The notes below the pieces were generated by a model, which was not told the DNA's origin, did not search any database, and saw only the letters and a program-made list of their open reading frames with translations. Both the position numbers and the translations under genes were made by a program. Of a stretch of 32,786 nt of DNA, positions 16,920 through 27,101 are shown piece after piece (position 1 is the stretch's first letter; each line of letters opens with the position of its first letter). This DNA is from Hydrogenophilus sp. (GTDB lineage: Bacteria; Pseudomonadota; Gammaproteobacteria; Burkholderiales; Thiobacillaceae), in NCBI GenBank assembly GCA_020692235.1, contig JAIMKU010000021.1, positions 1 to 32,786 on the forward strand, written 5' to 3'.

Positions 16920-17162
16920 ATGGCCAATGCGATCAAATCTATAGCCAAATACATCAAACGCTACCCGGAAGGCGATGAGGCCAAGATATTACGCGACCTA
17001 TGCGGCGCCCTCGAACAGGGCACGGTTTTCGAACTGGAACGTCTGTTTGGCATGAAGGACAAGGCCTTCGAACTGGCCCTGGCGCTGCTTGATGAATGGA
17101 AGTTCGACCGTCACGTTGCCGAGCGACGTTTGCAGAAGTATCTGGATCGGGACGAAGACTGA
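16920..17162 (+). CDS. Small charged protein of unknown function (80 aa)
   Basis: I do not recognise this protein. It is 80 residues, without cysteine pairs, signal peptide or membrane helix, and looks almost wholly helical and highly charged: MANAIKSIAKYIKRYPEG, then two amphipathic stretches (AKILRDLCGALEQG and VFELERLFGMKDKAFELALA) and a basic/acidic tail KYLDRDED. ATG 16920 is chosen because GGAAGA lies just upstream; ATG 16893 would add nine residues. The Pho box about 80 bp upstream suggests expression under phosphate limitation, so a link to phosphate stress is an inference from position. Codon use resembles its neighbours, so it is probably a native gene. Confidence 0.75.
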   Translation: MANAIKSIAKYIKRYPEGDEAKILRDLCGALEQGTVFELERLFGMKDKAFELALALLDEWKFDRHVAERRLQKYLDRDED

Positions 17163-17225
17163 TCGATGTCGTTTGCCGGCGGCCGCCCGGCATCAAGCCT
17201 CGGCAGGCCATAGCCTCAGGTCTGA

Positions 17226-17254
17226 TTGACCGGGGGGAACTAAACGGCTAACAT
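17226..17254 (+). promoter_or_regulatory. Sigma70 promoter of tpiA
   Basis: TTGACC (17226-17231), 17-bp spacer and TAACAT (17249-17254) match five and four consensus bases. It lies 30 bp before the tpiA ATG and would drive tpiA and secG. Confidence 0.6.
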
Positions 17255-17283
17255 CGCCGCCTTTCTCGACGGGTAAACGACTC

Positions 17284-18030
17284 ATGCGACGCACGTTTGT
17301 CGCCGGCAATTGGAAGATGCACGGCACGTTGGCCGCAAACGAGGCCTTGCTGACCGCTATCCTGGCCGGCATTGCCGATACCAAGACTCAAGTTGCGCTA
17401 TGTGTACCCTATCCTTACCTGTCGCAAGCTCAGTCCCGGCTGGCCGGGACTGCCGTCGCCTGGGGCGCTCAGAATCTCAGCCAGCACGCCAAGGGTGCCT
17501 ATACCGGCGAGGTTTCGGCGGCCATGCTGAATGATTTCGGTTGCCGGTATGTGATCGTCGGACACTCCGAGCGGCGTGCGTTGTACGGCGAGTCGGATGA
17601 CCTGGTGGCGGAGAAATATGCCGCCGCTCAGGCCGCTGGATTGACCCCCATCCTGTGCCTGGGCGAGACGCTCAACGAGCGGGAGGCGTGTCTCACCGAG
17701 CAGGTGGTGGGCCGTCAGTTGGCCGCAGTGTTGGCCAGATGTGGGGCGGCCTCACTGGCCAAGGCAGTTATCGCCTACGAGCCGGTATGGGCGATCGGGT
17801 CGGGCCTGACGGCTACGCCCGACCAGGCCCAAGCGGTTCATGCCTTCATCCGTGGCCAGGTTCGCGCCATGGACGCAGCGGTGGCGGAGGGTTTGATTAT
17901 TCAGTACGGCGGTAGCGTCAAGGCGGCCAGCGCGGCCGAACTGTTCGCCCAGCCGGATATCGATGGCGGTCTGGTCGGCGGCGCTTCGCTCGATGCCGAT
18001 GAGTTTTTGGCCATTTGCAAGGCAGGTTGA
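17284..18030 (+). CDS. tpiA: Triosephosphate isomerase
   Basis: The 248-residue TIM-barrel enzyme interconverts dihydroxyacetone phosphate and glyceraldehyde 3-phosphate. Catalytic residues are visible: Lys11 in AGNWKM, His94 in VGHSERR and Glu166 in AYEPVWAIG. The phosphate-binding loops IQYGGSV and DGGLVGGASL close the protein. Length is standard. secG begins seven bases after the stop, a conserved pairing in many proteobacteria. Confidence 0.97.
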   Translation: MRRTFVAGNWKMHGTLAANEALLTAILAGIADTKTQVALCVPYPYLSQAQSRLAGTAVAWGAQNLSQHAKGAYTGEVSAAMLNDFGCRYVIVGHSERRALYGESDDLVAEKYAAAQAAGLTPILCLGETLNEREACLTEQVVGRQLAAVLARCGAASLAKAVIAYEPVWAIGSGLTATPDQAQAVHAFIRGQVRAMDAAVAEGLIIQYGGSVKAASAAELFAQPDIDGGLVGGASLDADEFLAICKAG

Positions 18031-18037
18031 GGACACT

Positions 18038-18382
18038 ATGGAATTCGCTATTTGGGTTGTTCACGTTTTGGTCGCCATTGCGCTGATCGGTTTGGTGTTG
18101 CTGCAACATGGCAAGGGCGCCGATATGGGCGCGGCCTTCGGCGGCGGCGCATCGGGCAGCTTGTTTGGCGCCAGCGGTTCGGCCAACTTTTTGAGCCGGA
18201 CCACCGCAGTGTTGGCGGTGGTTTTTTTCCTGACCAGTATGAGCCTGACCTACTTTGCCGGTAAAAGCCACGGCCCGGTCGTCAAGCCGGCTGCGCAGTC
18301 GACTCAGCCGGTTGCCCCAATACCGGCGGCGCCCGCTGTGCCGTCTCGCGCCGGCGACAAATCGGGCGCCATTCCCAAGTAA
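18038..18382 (+). CDS. secG: Preprotein translocase subunit SecG
   Basis: The 114-residue inner-membrane protein has two helices (about 4-22 and 53-73) separated by the family loop LLQHGKGADMGAAFGGGAS, then a Pro/Ala-rich tail of low conservation. SecG joins SecY and SecE to form the protein export channel and speeds translocation. ATG 18038 is chosen over upstream codons because TTGAGG precedes it and the first helix starts at once. The tRNA-Leu gene follows after 36 bp and could be on the same transcript. Confidence 0.94.
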   Translation: MEFAIWVVHVLVAIALIGLVLLQHGKGADMGAAFGGGASGSLFGASGSANFLSRTTAVLAVVFFLTSMSLTYFAGKSHGPVVKPAAQSTQPVAPIPAAPAVPSRAGDKSGAIPK

Positions 18383-18418
18383 ATAAACGGGGTGACCAAG
18401 TCGTCATCCCGGAGTCAC

Positions 18419-18504
18419 GCCGACGTGGTGGAATTGGTAGACACGCTGTCTTGAGGGGGCAGTGCAGAAATTGCGTACGAGTTCGAGTCTCGTCGTCGGC
18501 ACCA
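18419..18504 (+). tRNA. tRNA-Leu (anticodon GAG)
   Basis: The 86-base gene has acceptor arms GCCGACG (18419-18425) and CGTCGGC (18494-18500), then A and an encoded CCA. The D-arm region is TGGTGGAATTGGTAGACACGC. The anticodon stem CTGTC/GGCAG encloses TTGAGGG with anticodon GAG at 18453-18455, reading CUC and CUU. A long variable arm and GTTCGAGTC T-loop complete a class II leucine tRNA very close to E. coli tRNA-Leu(GAG). Confidence 0.97.
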
Positions 18505-18574
18505 TTGATTATGATTATCGGTACAAACGAATGTTTAATAGCCAATTAAAATCAATGGCCTTTCGTTTGCGGTC

Positions 18575-18603
18575 GGCTTCCTAGTCGGCTTGACTGGGAA
18601 GCC
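18575..18603. other. 12-bp hairpin overlapping the nuo promoter
   Basis: GGCTTCCTAGTC (18575-18586) pairs with GACTGGGAAGCC (18592-18603) with one T-G wobble and a 5-base loop. No T-run follows, so termination of the tRNA transcript is doubtful. The right arm contains the predicted nuo -35 box. A looser repeat CAAACGAA (18524-18531)/TTCGTTTG (18562-18569) lies just upstream. Confidence 0.55.
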
Positions 18604-18619
18604 TTATCCCACGTACACT
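18590..18619 (+). promoter_or_regulatory. Sigma70 promoter of the nuo operon
   Basis: TTGACT (18590-18595), 18-bp spacer, TACACT (18614-18619) match five and four consensus bases. Predicted start near 18626, 37 bases before the nuoA ATG. Confidence 0.6.
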
Positions 18620-18662
18620 TCCCGGCCCTCAGCCGTACTCGTTGCGGCGCCAAGGATATAGC

Positions 18663-19031
18663 ATGCTCGATAACTATTTCGCAATCTTGCTTATCATTCT
18701 GGTCGGTTTGGCCGTGGGCGTCGGCGTCATTCTGGTCGGTAGTGGCATCGGTTGGTCTTTGGGCTTGCTCAAGCCTAATGCGGAAAAGAATTCCCCTTAC
18801 GAGTGCGGCTTCGAGGCCTTCGAAGATGCGCGCATGAAGTTCGATGTGCGTTACTACCTGGTGGCCATCCTGTTCATCCTGTTCGACCTGGAAATCGCCT
18901 TTCTTTTCCCTTGGGCCGTGGTGCTGAAAGACATCGGCGTATTCGGTTTCTGGGCCATGGCGGTGTTCCTCGGCATTCTGGTGGTGGGCTTCGCCTATGA
19001 GTGGATGAAGGGTGCGCTCGAATGGGAGTGA
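18663..19031 (+). CDS. nuoA: NADH-quinone oxidoreductase subunit A
   Basis: The 122-residue membrane subunit of complex I has three helices (about 5-28, 62-85, 88-110) and the conserved cytoplasmic loop with [20 protein letters not shown] leading into [16 protein letters not shown]. This loop contacts the quinone site. ATG 18663 is preferred over upstream in-frame codons because AAGGATAT precedes it. The gene overlaps nuoB by ten bases and starts the 14-gene operon. Confidence 0.95.
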   Translation: MLDNYFAILLIILVGLAVGVGVILVGSGIGWSLGLLKPNAEKNSPYECGFEAFEDARMKFDVRYYLVAILFILFDLEIAFLFPWAVVLKDIGVFGFWAMAVFLGILVVGFAYEWMKGALEWE

Positions 19032-19501
19032 CTGAAGGCTTGATGGACAAGGGTTTCGTCACCACTACGGTCGATTCGGTCATCAACTGGGCCAAGACCG
19101 GCTCGCTTTGGCCGATGACCTTCGGTTTGGCCTGTTGCGCTATCGAGATGATGCAGGCCGGCGCCTCCCGTTATGACCTCGACCGTTTCGGTATCGTGTT
19201 CCGGCCCAGCCCGAGACAAAGCGATTTGATGATCGTCGCCGGTACCCTGACCAACAAGATGGCCCCGGCGCTACGCAAGGTCTACGACCAGATGTCGGAG
19301 CCGCGTTGGGTGCTGTCGATGGGTTCCTGCGCCAATGGCGGCGGTTATTACTATTATTCCTATGCTGTGGTGCGCGGTTGCGACCGCATTGTGCCGGTCG
19401 ACATCTATGTGCCCGGCTGTCCACCCACGGCGGAGGCGCTACTGTTCGGCCTTGGCCAGTTGATGAACAAGATCAAGCGCACCAACACCATCGCCCGCTA
19501 A
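19022..19501 (+). CDS. nuoB: NADH-quinone oxidoreductase subunit B
   Basis: The 159-residue peripheral subunit holds cluster N2, the last iron-sulfur centre before quinone. All four ligands are present: Cys38 and Cys39 ([11 protein letters not shown]), Cys103 (MGSCANGGG) and Cys133 ([13 protein letters not shown]). ATG 19022 gives the usual MG(V/I)xEGxxxKGFVTT start; an upstream GTG would add seven residues within nuoA. Confidence 0.96.
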   Translation: MGVTEGLMDKGFVTTTVDSVINWAKTGSLWPMTFGLACCAIEMMQAGASRYDLDRFGIVFRPSPRQSDLMIVAGTLTNKMAPALRKVYDQMSEPRWVLSMGSCANGGGYYYYSYAVVRGCDRIVPVDIYVPGCPPTAEALLFGLGQLMNKIKRTNTIAR

Positions 19502-19514
19502 GGACCGAACCAAG

Positions 19515-20120
19515 ATGCCTATAACCCCCGAAGTGCTGCTCTCTCGTCTTCAAGACGTATTGGGCGACAAGCTGGTTGGTGGCACAGTGGCTTTAGGCGA
19601 AGTCAGCATTGAGGTGCGTCCGGAGTCTTGGCATGACGCCGCCAGGCAACTGCGCGACGAGCCGGGTCTGCGTTTCGACGAGATGATCGATCTGTGCGGT
19701 GTCGATTACTCGACTTACGCTGGGGTCGGACGGCAAGGCGGCCATTACGCTGCAGTCATGCATCTGCTTTCCGTGGTGCGCAACCATCGGCTGCGGGTGC
19801 GGGCCTTCTGCCCGGATGACGATATGCCGGTAATCGCCTCGGTGGTTGACCTCTGGTCCGGCGCCAACTGGTTCGAGCGCGAGGCATTCGATATGGTCGG
19901 CATCGTCTTCGAGGGTCACCCCGATCTGCGCCGCATACTGACCGATTACGGTTTCATCGGTCACCCCTATCGCAAGGATTTCCCGGTTCATGGCCAGGTG
20001 GAAATGCGCTACGACCCCGAGCAGAAGCGGGTGATCTACCAGCCGGTGAGTATCGACCTGCGCGAGGTCACGCCGCGTATCCTGCGCGAAGAGAACTTCG
20101 GGGATGTCGGCCATGGCTGA
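19515..20120 (+). CDS. nuoC: NADH-quinone oxidoreductase subunit C
   Basis: The 201-residue 30-kDa subunit has the [20 protein letters not shown] signature, followed by [20 protein letters not shown]. It is separate from nuoD here, unlike the fused nuoCD of E. coli. Its 3' end overlaps the start of nuoD by eight bases. Confidence 0.96.
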   Translation: MPITPEVLLSRLQDVLGDKLVGGTVALGEVSIEVRPESWHDAARQLRDEPGLRFDEMIDLCGVDYSTYAGVGRQGGHYAAVMHLLSVVRNHRLRVRAFCPDDDMPVIASVVDLWSGANWFEREAFDMVGIVFEGHPDLRRILTDYGFIGHPYRKDFPVHGQVEMRYDPEQKRVIYQPVSIDLREVTPRILREENFGDVGHG

Positions 20121-21366
20121 GATCAAGAACTACACGCTCAATTTTGGCCCCCAGCACCCGGCTGCCCACGGCGTGCTGCGCTTGGTGCTGGAGCTGGATG
20201 GCGAGGTGGTGGAGCGCGCCGACCCGCACATTGGCCTGTTGCATCGCGGGACAGAGAAACTGGCCGAACATCGCACCTTCCTCCAGACCGTGCCCTACAT
20301 GGATCGCCTGGACTATATGTCCATGATGCAGAACGAGCACGCCTATGTGATGGCGGTGGAAAAGCTGCTCGGTGTCGAGGTGCCGGTCCGCGGCCAATAT
20401 ATCCGGGTGATGTTCGACGAGATCACCCGTATCCTGAACCACCTGCTTTGGCTGGGCACCCATGGTCTCGATGTCGGTGCCATGACCATGTTTCTCTACA
20501 CCTTCCGCGAGCGGGAAGACCTGATGGACGTTTATGAGGCGGTCACCGGCGCGCGGGTCCACGCCGCCTACTACCGGCCGGGTGGGGTGTACCGCGACCT
20601 GCCGGATAGCATGCCCAAGTACCAGGTCAACAAGTACAAGAGCGCCGCCGAGGTCAAACGCCTCAACGCCAATCGCGAAGGCTCGGTGCTCGACTTCATT
20701 GAGGACTTCACCAATCGCTTCCCGAAGTGCGTGGACGATTATGAAACCCTGCTGACCGAGAACCGCATCTGGAAGCAACGCACCATAAGTATCGGCGTGG
20801 TCGATGCCGACCGGGCCAAGCAACTCGGCTTCACCGGGCCCATGCTGCGCGGCTCCGGCGTGGTCTGGGACTTGCGTCGGATGCAGCCTTACGAGGTTTA
20901 CGACCAGCTCGACTTCGAGATTCCGGTCGGCAAGAACGGCGACTGCTACGACCGCTATCTGGTGCGTATGGAAGAATTCCGCCAGAGCAACCGCATCATC
21001 AAGCAATGCGTGGACTGGCTGCGCGCCAACCCTGGCCCGGTCATCACCGGCGATCACAAGGTGGCGCCGCCCTCCCGCACCGCCATGAAGAGCAACATGG
21101 AAGAGCTGATCCACCACTTCAAGCTGTTCACCGAGGGCATGCACGTGCCGGCCGGTGAGGCCTATGCCGCCATCGAACACTCGAAGGGTGAGTTTGGCGT
21201 TTACCTCATCTCCGACGGTGCCAACAAGCCCTACCGGATGAAGTTGCGCGCCCCCGGTTTTGCTCACCTGGCCGCCATGGATGAAATGGCTCACGGTCAC
21301 ATGATCGCCGACGTGGTCTCCATCATTGGCTCCATGGACATCGTATTTGGGGACATCGACCGATGA
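20113..21366 (+). CDS. nuoD: NADH-quinone oxidoreductase subunit D
   Basis: The 417-residue 49-kDa subunit forms the quinone-binding cavity with NuoB. It begins [20 protein letters not shown] with the HPAAHG quinone-site loop, and continues with [18 protein letters not shown] and the C-terminal [13 protein letters not shown] 20113 gives the class-typical length with GGGGAT upstream; ATG 20104 would add MSA. The stop overlaps nuoE. Confidence 0.96.
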   Translation: MAEIKNYTLNFGPQHPAAHGVLRLVLELDGEVVERADPHIGLLHRGTEKLAEHRTFLQTVPYMDRLDYMSMMQNEHAYVMAVEKLLGVEVPVRGQYIRVMFDEITRILNHLLWLGTHGLDVGAMTMFLYTFREREDLMDVYEAVTGARVHAAYYRPGGVYRDLPDSMPKYQVNKYKSAAEVKRLNANREGSVLDFIEDFTNRFPKCVDDYETLLTENRIWKQRTISIGVVDADRAKQLGFTGPMLRGSGVVWDLRRMQPYEVYDQLDFEIPVGKNGDCYDRYLVRMEEFRQSNRIIKQCVDWLRANPGPVITGDHKVAPPSRTAMKSNMEELIHHFKLFTEGMHVPAGEAYAAIEHSKGEFGVYLISDGANKPYRMKLRAPGFAHLAAMDEMAHGHMIADVVSIIGSMDIVFGDIDR

Positions 21367-21839
21367 GTTTATCCGCTCAATCCCTGGCCCAGATCGACAA
21401 GGAAGTCGCCAAGTACCCGGCCGACCAGAAGCAGTCGGCGGTCATGGCCGCGCTGCGCATCGCCCAGGTCGAGAAGGGCTGGCTGGCGCCCGAGACCATC
21501 GAGTTCGTCGCCGGTTATCTGGGTATGCCGACCATCGCTGCCTACGAGGTTGCGACCTTCTACAACATGTACGAGCTCACGCCCTGTGGCCGCCACAAGA
21601 TCACCGTCTGCACCAACCTGCCCTGCCAGTTGCAGGGTGCCGACACGGTGGCCGAGTACCTAAAAAAGAAACTGGGCATCGCCTTTGGCGAGACTACCCC
21701 GGACGGCCGCTTCACCTTGAAGGAAGGCGAGTGCATGGGTACTTGCGGTAGCGGTCCGCTGTGCCTGCACAACAACCACACGATGCATACCCACTTGTCC
21801 ACGGAGACCGTGGACAAGCTGCTGGACGAGCTGAAATGA
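21363..21839 (+). CDS. nuoE: NADH-quinone oxidoreductase subunit E
   Basis: The 158-residue 24-kDa subunit carries the 2Fe-2S centre N1a. Ligands lie in [12 protein letters not shown] and [12 protein letters not shown]. The N-terminal helical part includes [23 protein letters not shown] overlaps the nuoD stop and TGA overlaps the nuoF start, so three subunits are translationally coupled. Confidence 0.96.
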   Translation: MSLSAQSLAQIDKEVAKYPADQKQSAVMAALRIAQVEKGWLAPETIEFVAGYLGMPTIAAYEVATFYNMYELTPCGRHKITVCTNLPCQLQGADTVAEYLKKKLGIAFGETTPDGRFTLKEGECMGTCGSGPLCLHNNHTMHTHLSTETVDKLLDELK

Positions 21840-23122
21840 GTGCCACCTATACCGGCCCCAAGGTCTGCCTTTGGACCCTCGACCACGCCAATCCGGCCAG
21901 CCTGGAGACTTATGTCGCCAACGGCGGCTATTCGGCCCTGAAGAAGATATTGGCCGAGCGGACCCCGGCGGCCGAGATCATCGAGCAGGTCAAGATTTCC
22001 GCCCTGCGCGGCCGTGGCGGCGCGGGTTTCCCGACCGGCCTGAAGTGGAGCTTCATGCCGCGTGGCTATGATGGCGACAAGTACATCATCTGCAACAGTG
22101 ACGAAGGTGAGCCGGGTACCTTCAAGGACCGCGACATCATCGAGTTCAATCCGCACCAGCTCATTGAGGGCATGGTGATCGCCGGCTACACCTTGGGCGC
22201 AAAGGCGGGTTACAACTATATCCACGGCGAGATCTTCGAGCTGTACCAGGCCTGGGAAAAGGCGCTTGACGATGCGCGCGCCGCCGGCTACCTGGGCCAG
22301 AATATCTGTGCTTCCGGCTGGGCATTCGATGTCCATGCCCATCAGGGCTATGGCGCCTACGTCTGTGGCGAGGAAACCGCGCTGCTGGAGTCGATCGAGG
22401 GCAAGAAGGGCCAGCCCCATTTCAAGCCGCCGTTCCCGGCCAGCTTTGGCCTCTATGGCAAGCCGACCACGATCAACAACACCGAGACCCTGGCCTCGAT
22501 CCCCTGGATCATGCGCCACGGCGGCCAGGCCTTTCTCGATCTGGGCAAGCCCAACAACGGCGGCACCAAGATATTCTCCATCTCCGGCCATGTGAACCGG
22601 CCGGGCAACTATGAAATTCCCATGGGCACGCCGTTCGCCGACCTGCTGGAAATGGCCGGCGGGGTGCGCAACGGACACCAGTTGAAGGCGGTCATCCCCG
22701 GCGGTTCTTCTGCGCCGGTGCTGCCGGCCGAGATCATCATGGACTGCACCCTGGACTTCGACTCCATCGCCAAGGCTGGCTCCATGTTCGGCTCCGGTGC
22801 GGTCATCGTCATGGACGAGACCACCTGCATGGTCCGGGCGCTGGAGCGCCTGTCCTACTTCTACTACGAGGAATCCTGCGGCCAGTGCACGCCCTGCCGC
22901 GAGGGCACCGGCTGGATGTACCGCGTGGTGCACCGCATCGAGCACGGCCAGGGCCGGCCGGAAGACCTGGACCTGTTGCTGAGCGTCGGCAGCAACATCG
23001 CCGGTCGCACCATCTGCGCCCTGGGCGAGGCCGCCGTGGGGCCGGTGCAGAGTTTCATCAAGCACTTCCGCCAGGAATTCGAGTACCACATCGCCAACAA
23101 GCGTTGCCTGGTGGGGGCCTGA
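21836..23122 (+). CDS. nuoF: NADH-quinone oxidoreductase subunit F
   Basis: The 428-residue 51-kDa subunit binds NADH, FMN and cluster N3. [17 protein letters not shown] is the FMN/NADH loop, [15 protein letters not shown] follows, and [17 protein letters not shown] is the central motif. The 4Fe-4S ligands are in [12 protein letters not shown] and [11 protein letters not shown] 21836 is used because it gives the normal N-terminus and overlaps the nuoE stop. Confidence 0.97.
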   Translation: MSATYTGPKVCLWTLDHANPASLETYVANGGYSALKKILAERTPAAEIIEQVKISALRGRGGAGFPTGLKWSFMPRGYDGDKYIICNSDEGEPGTFKDRDIIEFNPHQLIEGMVIAGYTLGAKAGYNYIHGEIFELYQAWEKALDDARAAGYLGQNICASGWAFDVHAHQGYGAYVCGEETALLESIEGKKGQPHFKPPFPASFGLYGKPTTINNTETLASIPWIMRHGGQAFLDLGKPNNGGTKIFSISGHVNRPGNYEIPMGTPFADLLEMAGGVRNGHQLKAVIPGGSSAPVLPAEIIMDCTLDFDSIAKAGSMFGSGAVIVMDETTCMVRALERLSYFYYEESCGQCTPCREGTGWMYRVVHRIEHGQGRPEDLDLLLSVGSNIAGRTICALGEAAVGPVQSFIKHFRQEFEYHIANKRCLVGA

Positions 23123-23123
23123 C

Positions 23124-25439
23124 ATGCCCCTGATTACCATCGACGACCAACAGATCGAAGTCGCCGCCGGCAGCTCGGTGATGGACGCCGCCCGCGTGGC
23201 AGGCATCTACATCCCGCATTTCTGTTACCACAAGAAACTCAGTATCGCCGCCAGTTGCCGGATGTGCCTCGTCGAGGTGGAAAAGGCGCCCAAGCCCCTG
23301 CCTGCCTGCGCCACGCCGGTGACCGACGGCATGATCGTGCGCAGCCACTCGACCAAGGCGGTCGAGGCCCAGAAGGGGGTGATGGAGTTCCTGCTCATCA
23401 ACCACCCGCTTGACTGCCCGATTTGCGACCAGGGCGGTGAGTGCCAGTTGCAGGACATCGCCGTTGGCTACGGCGGTGGCGCCTCGCGCTATGCCGAAGC
23501 CAAGCGCGTGGTGCGCGACAAGGACCTAGGGCCGCTGATCGCCACCGACATGACCCGCTGCATCCATTGCAGCCGCTGCGTCCGCTTCGGTCAGGAGATC
23601 GCCGGCATCATGGAATTAGGTATGCCCGGCCGTGGTGAGCACACCGAGGTCATGCCCTTCCTCGAACATCATGTCTCGTCGGAGTTGTCGGGCAATGTTA
23701 TTGATCTGTGCCCGGTCGGCGCGCTGACCTCCAGGCCGTTCCGTTTCAGCGCCCGATCCTGGGAGCTGGCCCGGCGCAAGGGCGTCAGCCCGCATGACGG
23801 CCTGGGCAGCAACCTGGCGCTACAAGTCAAGGACAACCGGGTGCTGCGCGTCACGCCGGTCGAGAATGAAGCCATCAACGAATGCTGGCTGGCCGACCGC
23901 GATCGCTTTAGTTATCAGGCGCTCGATTCCGATGAGCGGCTGACCCGCCCCATGGTCAAGGACGGCGGCCGCTGGGTCGAAGTCGATTGGCTCAAGGCCA
24001 TGGCCTTTGCCGCCGGCGCCCTCAAGGTAATCCGCGACACCCACGGCGCCGAGGCCATCGGCTTTATCGCCTCGCCGCGTCAGACCGTCGAGGAACTTTA
24101 TCTATTCCAGAAACTGGCTCGTGCCCTGGGCTGCGAAAGCATCGACAGTCGTATCGGCCAGGCCGATTTCAGCGGCCGGCGCGCCGGCGTTGAGTGGCTG
24201 GGTATGGCGCTAGCCGATCTCAATGATCTGGATCGAGTGTTGCTGGTCGGTTCGACCGTGCGCAAGGAGCAACCCCTGATCGCCCAGCGTCTACGCCAGG
24301 CGGTCAAGAAGGGCGCCCAGATGAACGTGGTCCATTGCGCCGACGACGACCTGCTCTGCCGGGTTGCCAACAAGTTGATCGCCCGGCCGTCCGAACTGGT
24401 GGGCGCCCTGGCCCAGGTGGCCAAGGCGGTCGGCGCCAAGATCGATGGTCTCGACACCGTGGTCGTGTCAGAGGCCGCCCAGGCCATGGCCGCCAGCCTG
24501 AAGTCGGGTGAGAAGAAGGCCGTGCTGCTCGGCGCCGTGGCGCAACAGCTCCCGGCGGCCAGTGAGCTTCATGCCCTGGCGGATGCCATTGCCAAAGCGA
24601 CCGGCGCGACGCTGGGCTTTCTGGTCGCCGCCGCCAACGGTGTCGGTGGCGGCGTGGTCGGTTGCCGGCCGGGGCAGGGTGGTGCCAACGCCGCGGCGAT
24701 GTTTGCCGCACCGAAGAAGGCCTATGTCGTCCTCGGCGCCGAACCGGAACTGGACGCCGCCGACTCGGCCGCCGCGCACCGGGCCTTGGCTGGCGCCGGA
24801 CTGGTGATTGCGCTGTCGCCGTTCAAGACCGCCAGCGCCGATTACGGCCAGGTCATGCTGCCGGTTGCCGCCTACGCCGAGAGTGCCGGTAGCTATGTCA
24901 ACATGGAAGGCCGGCTGCAATCCTGGCGTGCCGCAGTGCCACCGCGGGGCGACGCCCGCCCGGCCTGGAAGGTGTTGCGGGTACTGGGTAACCAATTCGG
25001 GTTGACTGGCTTCGACCAGGATAGCGCCGAGCAGGTACTGGCCGAGGCGCTGCCCGATGGTGAGGCAACGGTGCGCGCCAAATTAAACAATGAGATCGCC
25101 GACCTGACCTTGGCGCATCTGAGCGCGGCCGCTGGCATCGAGCGCCTGGGCGATACGCCGATTTACCAAACGGATGCCTACAGTCGCCGCGCGCCGGCCC
25201 TACAGGCCACCGCTGACGGCCAGACCGGCCACGCCGCACTGGCTTGCGGCGCCCTGATTGCCCGCTTGGGTCTGAGCGAAGGCAAGCCGGTCAAGGTCAG
25301 GCAGAACGACGCGGAGGCGGTGTTCAATCTGCTACGCGACGACCGCCTGCCCGATAACGTGGTGCGCCTGGCTAGCGGCCTGGCCGCCGCTGTCCATCTC
25401 GGTCCGCGCTTCGGTCCGATCAGTCTGGAGAAGATGTGA
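23124..25439 (+). CDS. nuoG: NADH-quinone oxidoreductase subunit G
   Basis: The 771-residue 75-kDa subunit carries several iron-sulfur centres. The N-terminal 2Fe-2S domain has [20 protein letters not shown]. It is followed by [14 protein letters not shown] and the 4Fe-4[17 protein letters not shown] with the NuoG-type [14 protein letters not shown] molybdopterin-oxidoreductase-like domain without catalytic role fills residues about 220-700. It starts two bases after nuoF and its TGA overlaps the nuoH ATG. Confidence 0.96.
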   Translation: MPLITIDDQQIEVAAGSSVMDAARVAGIYIPHFCYHKKLSIAASCRMCLVEVEKAPKPLPACATPVTDGMIVRSHSTKAVEAQKGVMEFLLINHPLDCPICDQGGECQLQDIAVGYGGGASRYAEAKRVVRDKDLGPLIATDMTRCIHCSRCVRFGQEIAGIMELGMPGRGEHTEVMPFLEHHVSSELSGNVIDLCPVGALTSRPFRFSARSWELARRKGVSPHDGLGSNLALQVKDNRVLRVTPVENEAINECWLADRDRFSYQALDSDERLTRPMVKDGGRWVEVDWLKAMAFAAGALKVIRDTHGAEAIGFIASPRQTVEELYLFQKLARALGCESIDSRIGQADFSGRRAGVEWLGMALADLNDLDRVLLVGSTVRKEQPLIAQRLRQAVKKGAQMNVVHCADDDLLCRVANKLIARPSELVGALAQVAKAVGAKIDGLDTVVVSEAAQAMAASLKSGEKKAVLLGAVAQQLPAASELHALADAIAKATGATLGFLVAAANGVGGGVVGCRPGQGGANAAAMFAAPKKAYVVLGAEPELDAADSAAAHRALAGAGLVIALSPFKTASADYGQVMLPVAAYAESAGSYVNMEGRLQSWRAAVPPRGDARPAWKVLRVLGNQFGLTGFDQDSAEQVLAEALPDGEATVRAKLNNEIADLTLAHLSAAAGIERLGDTPIYQTDAYSRRAPALQATADGQTGHAALACGALIARLGLSEGKPVKVRQNDAEAVFNLLRDDRLPDNVVRLASGLAAAVHLGPRFGPISLEKM

Positions 25440-26470
25440 TGGACTATTTGCAGCAACTCCTCGGCCCGGCCTGGCTGCCAATCTGGACGCTGGCGAAGAT
25501 CATCATCATCGTCTTGCCGCTGTTGATTGCGGTGGCTTACCTGACCTATGCCGAGCGCAAGATCATCGGCTACATGCAGGTTCGCATCGGACCCAACCGG
25601 GTCGGCTTCTTCGGTTATCGGCTGATTGGTTTGGGTCAGCCTATCGCCGACGCGGTCAAGCTGATGACCAAGGAGATCGTGCTACCCACCGGCGCCGACA
25701 AACCGCTGTTTCTGCTTGCTCCGGTGCTGGCCATCGGCCCGGCCCTGGCGGCCTGGGCGGTGGTGCCGTTTACCGAGGACTGGGTGCTGGCCAACATTGA
25801 TGCCAGCCTGCTTTACATCATGGCCATCACCTCGATGGGCGTCTATGGCGTGATCGTCGCCGGCTGGGCCTCCAACTCCAAATATGCCTTCCTGGGCGCG
25901 ATGCGTTCGGCGGCCCAGATCGTGTCCTATGAGATCGCCATGGGCTTCGCCCTGGTTGGGGTGCTGATGGCCGCCCAGAGCCTGAATATGGTGGACATCG
26001 TCAACGCCCAGAGGGGCGGTTTCTGGCAGTGGTACTGGCTGCCGCTGTTTCCACTGTTTCTGGTCTACCTGATCTCCGGGGTGGCCGAGACCAACCGGGC
26101 GCCGTTCGACGTCGCCGAGGGCGAGTCGGAGATCGTCGCCGGCTTCCACCTCGATTATTCCGGCATGGCCTTCGCGGTGTTCTTCCTGGCCGAATACGCC
26201 AACATGATATTGGTCTCGGCGCTGACCTCGATCATGTTCCTGGGCGGCTGGCTGTCACCGTTCCCGTTCCTGCCCGACGGTTTCTTCTGGATCGCGGCCA
26301 AGATGAGCTTTGTGCTGTTCCTGTTCCTCTGGTTCCGCGCCACCTTCCCGCGCTACCGCTACGACCAGATCATGCGCCTGGGCTGGAAGGTATTCATCCC
26401 GGTCACCCTGATCTGGATTCTGGTTATCGGCGGGTTCATGCAGACCCCGCTGGGTTATCTGTTCCACTGA
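25439..26470 (+). CDS. nuoH: NADH-quinone oxidoreductase subunit H
   Basis: The 343-residue membrane subunit has eight or more helices. The conserved quinone-tunnel loop is [20 protein letters not shown], followed by [20 protein letters not shown] on the cytoplasmic side. It links the peripheral arm to the proton pumps. ATG 25439 overlaps the nuoG stop (ATGA); the GTG three bases earlier is the alternative. Confidence 0.96.
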   Translation: MDYLQQLLGPAWLPIWTLAKIIIIVLPLLIAVAYLTYAERKIIGYMQVRIGPNRVGFFGYRLIGLGQPIADAVKLMTKEIVLPTGADKPLFLLAPVLAIGPALAAWAVVPFTEDWVLANIDASLLYIMAITSMGVYGVIVAGWASNSKYAFLGAMRSAAQIVSYEIAMGFALVGVLMAAQSLNMVDIVNAQRGGFWQWYWLPLFPLFLVYLISGVAETNRAPFDVAEGESEIVAGFHLDYSGMAFAVFFLAEYANMILVSALTSIMFLGGWLSPFPFLPDGFFWIAAKMSFVLFLFLWFRATFPRYRYDQIMRLGWKVFIPVTLIWILVIGGFMQTPLGYLFH

Positions 26471-26480
26471 GGAGGCGAGG

Positions 26481-26972
26481 ATGATTTCTGCCATCAAACG
26501 CTTCTTCAACACCTTCCTGTTGATCGATCTGCTCAAGGGCATGGCGGTCACTGGTCGCCACCTGTTCGCGCGCAAGATCACCATCCAGTATCCGGACGAA
26601 CGGACGCCGCAATCGCCGCGCTTCCGTGGCCTCCACGCCCAGCGCCGCTACGCCAACGGCGAGGAGCGTTGTATTGCCTGCAAGCTGTGCGAGGCGGTCT
26701 GCCCGGCCATGGCCATCACCATCGAATCGGCCCAACGCGCCGACGGCAGCCGACGCACCACCCGCTACGACATTGACCTGACCAAGTGTATCTTCTGCGG
26801 CTTCTGCGAAGAGGCCTGCCCAGTCGACGCCATCGTCGAGACCCGCATCTTTGAGTACCACGGTGAGCGGCGCGTCGACCTTTACTACACCAAGGCGATG
26901 CTGTTGGCGGTGGGTGACCGGCACGAGGCGCAAATTGCTGCCGATCGGGCCGCCGACGCAAAGTATCGGTGA
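26481..26972 (+). CDS. nuoI: NADH-quinone oxidoreductase subunit I
   Basis: The 163-residue ferredoxin-like subunit carries clusters N6a and N6b. The two ligand motifs are [16 protein letters not shown] and [28 protein letters not shown] precedes the ATG as ribosome site. After its stop the operon has a 129-bp gap before nuoJ, far longer than any other spacing in it. Confidence 0.96.
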   Translation: MISAIKRFFNTFLLIDLLKGMAVTGRHLFARKITIQYPDERTPQSPRFRGLHAQRRYANGEERCIACKLCEAVCPAMAITIESAQRADGSRRTTRYDIDLTKCIFCGFCEEACPVDAIVETRIFEYHGERRVDLYYTKAMLLAVGDRHEAQIAADRAADAKYR

Positions 26973-27091
26973 GGAGATCGAAGTGAGGAGAGAAACCTTC
27001 GTGTATATGTACCTTGTCCGAGTGTTGGACTGCTCGCCGTGTTCTGCGTGGGTGATGGGGATACTTTTCTCCTCACCCCATCACTCCTCAC
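26969..27091. repeat. Intergenic palindromic repeat, GTGAGGAG type (copy 2), nuoI-nuoJ gap
   Basis: GTGAGGAG occurs at 26969-26976 and 26983-26990. CTCCTCAC follows at 27069-27076 and 27084-27091. GTGATGGGG (27052-27060) pairs with CCCCATCAC (27076-27084). The 15-base CCCATCACTCCTCAC (27077-27091) is the exact reverse complement of 8581-8595 before psd. Both copies end 10-14 bases before an ATG and contain a TTTT next to an ACTCCTCAC or CTCCTCAC arm. Confidence 0.65.
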
Positions 27092-27101
27092 TGAATTAAT
27101 C

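Noticed and set aside
20068-21300. 410-codon open frame on the minus strand
   Set aside because: Antisense to nuoD with shadow composition.
21560-23206. 548-codon open frame on the minus strand
   Set aside because: Antisense to nuoE and nuoF, no recognisable domain; a codon-bias artefact.
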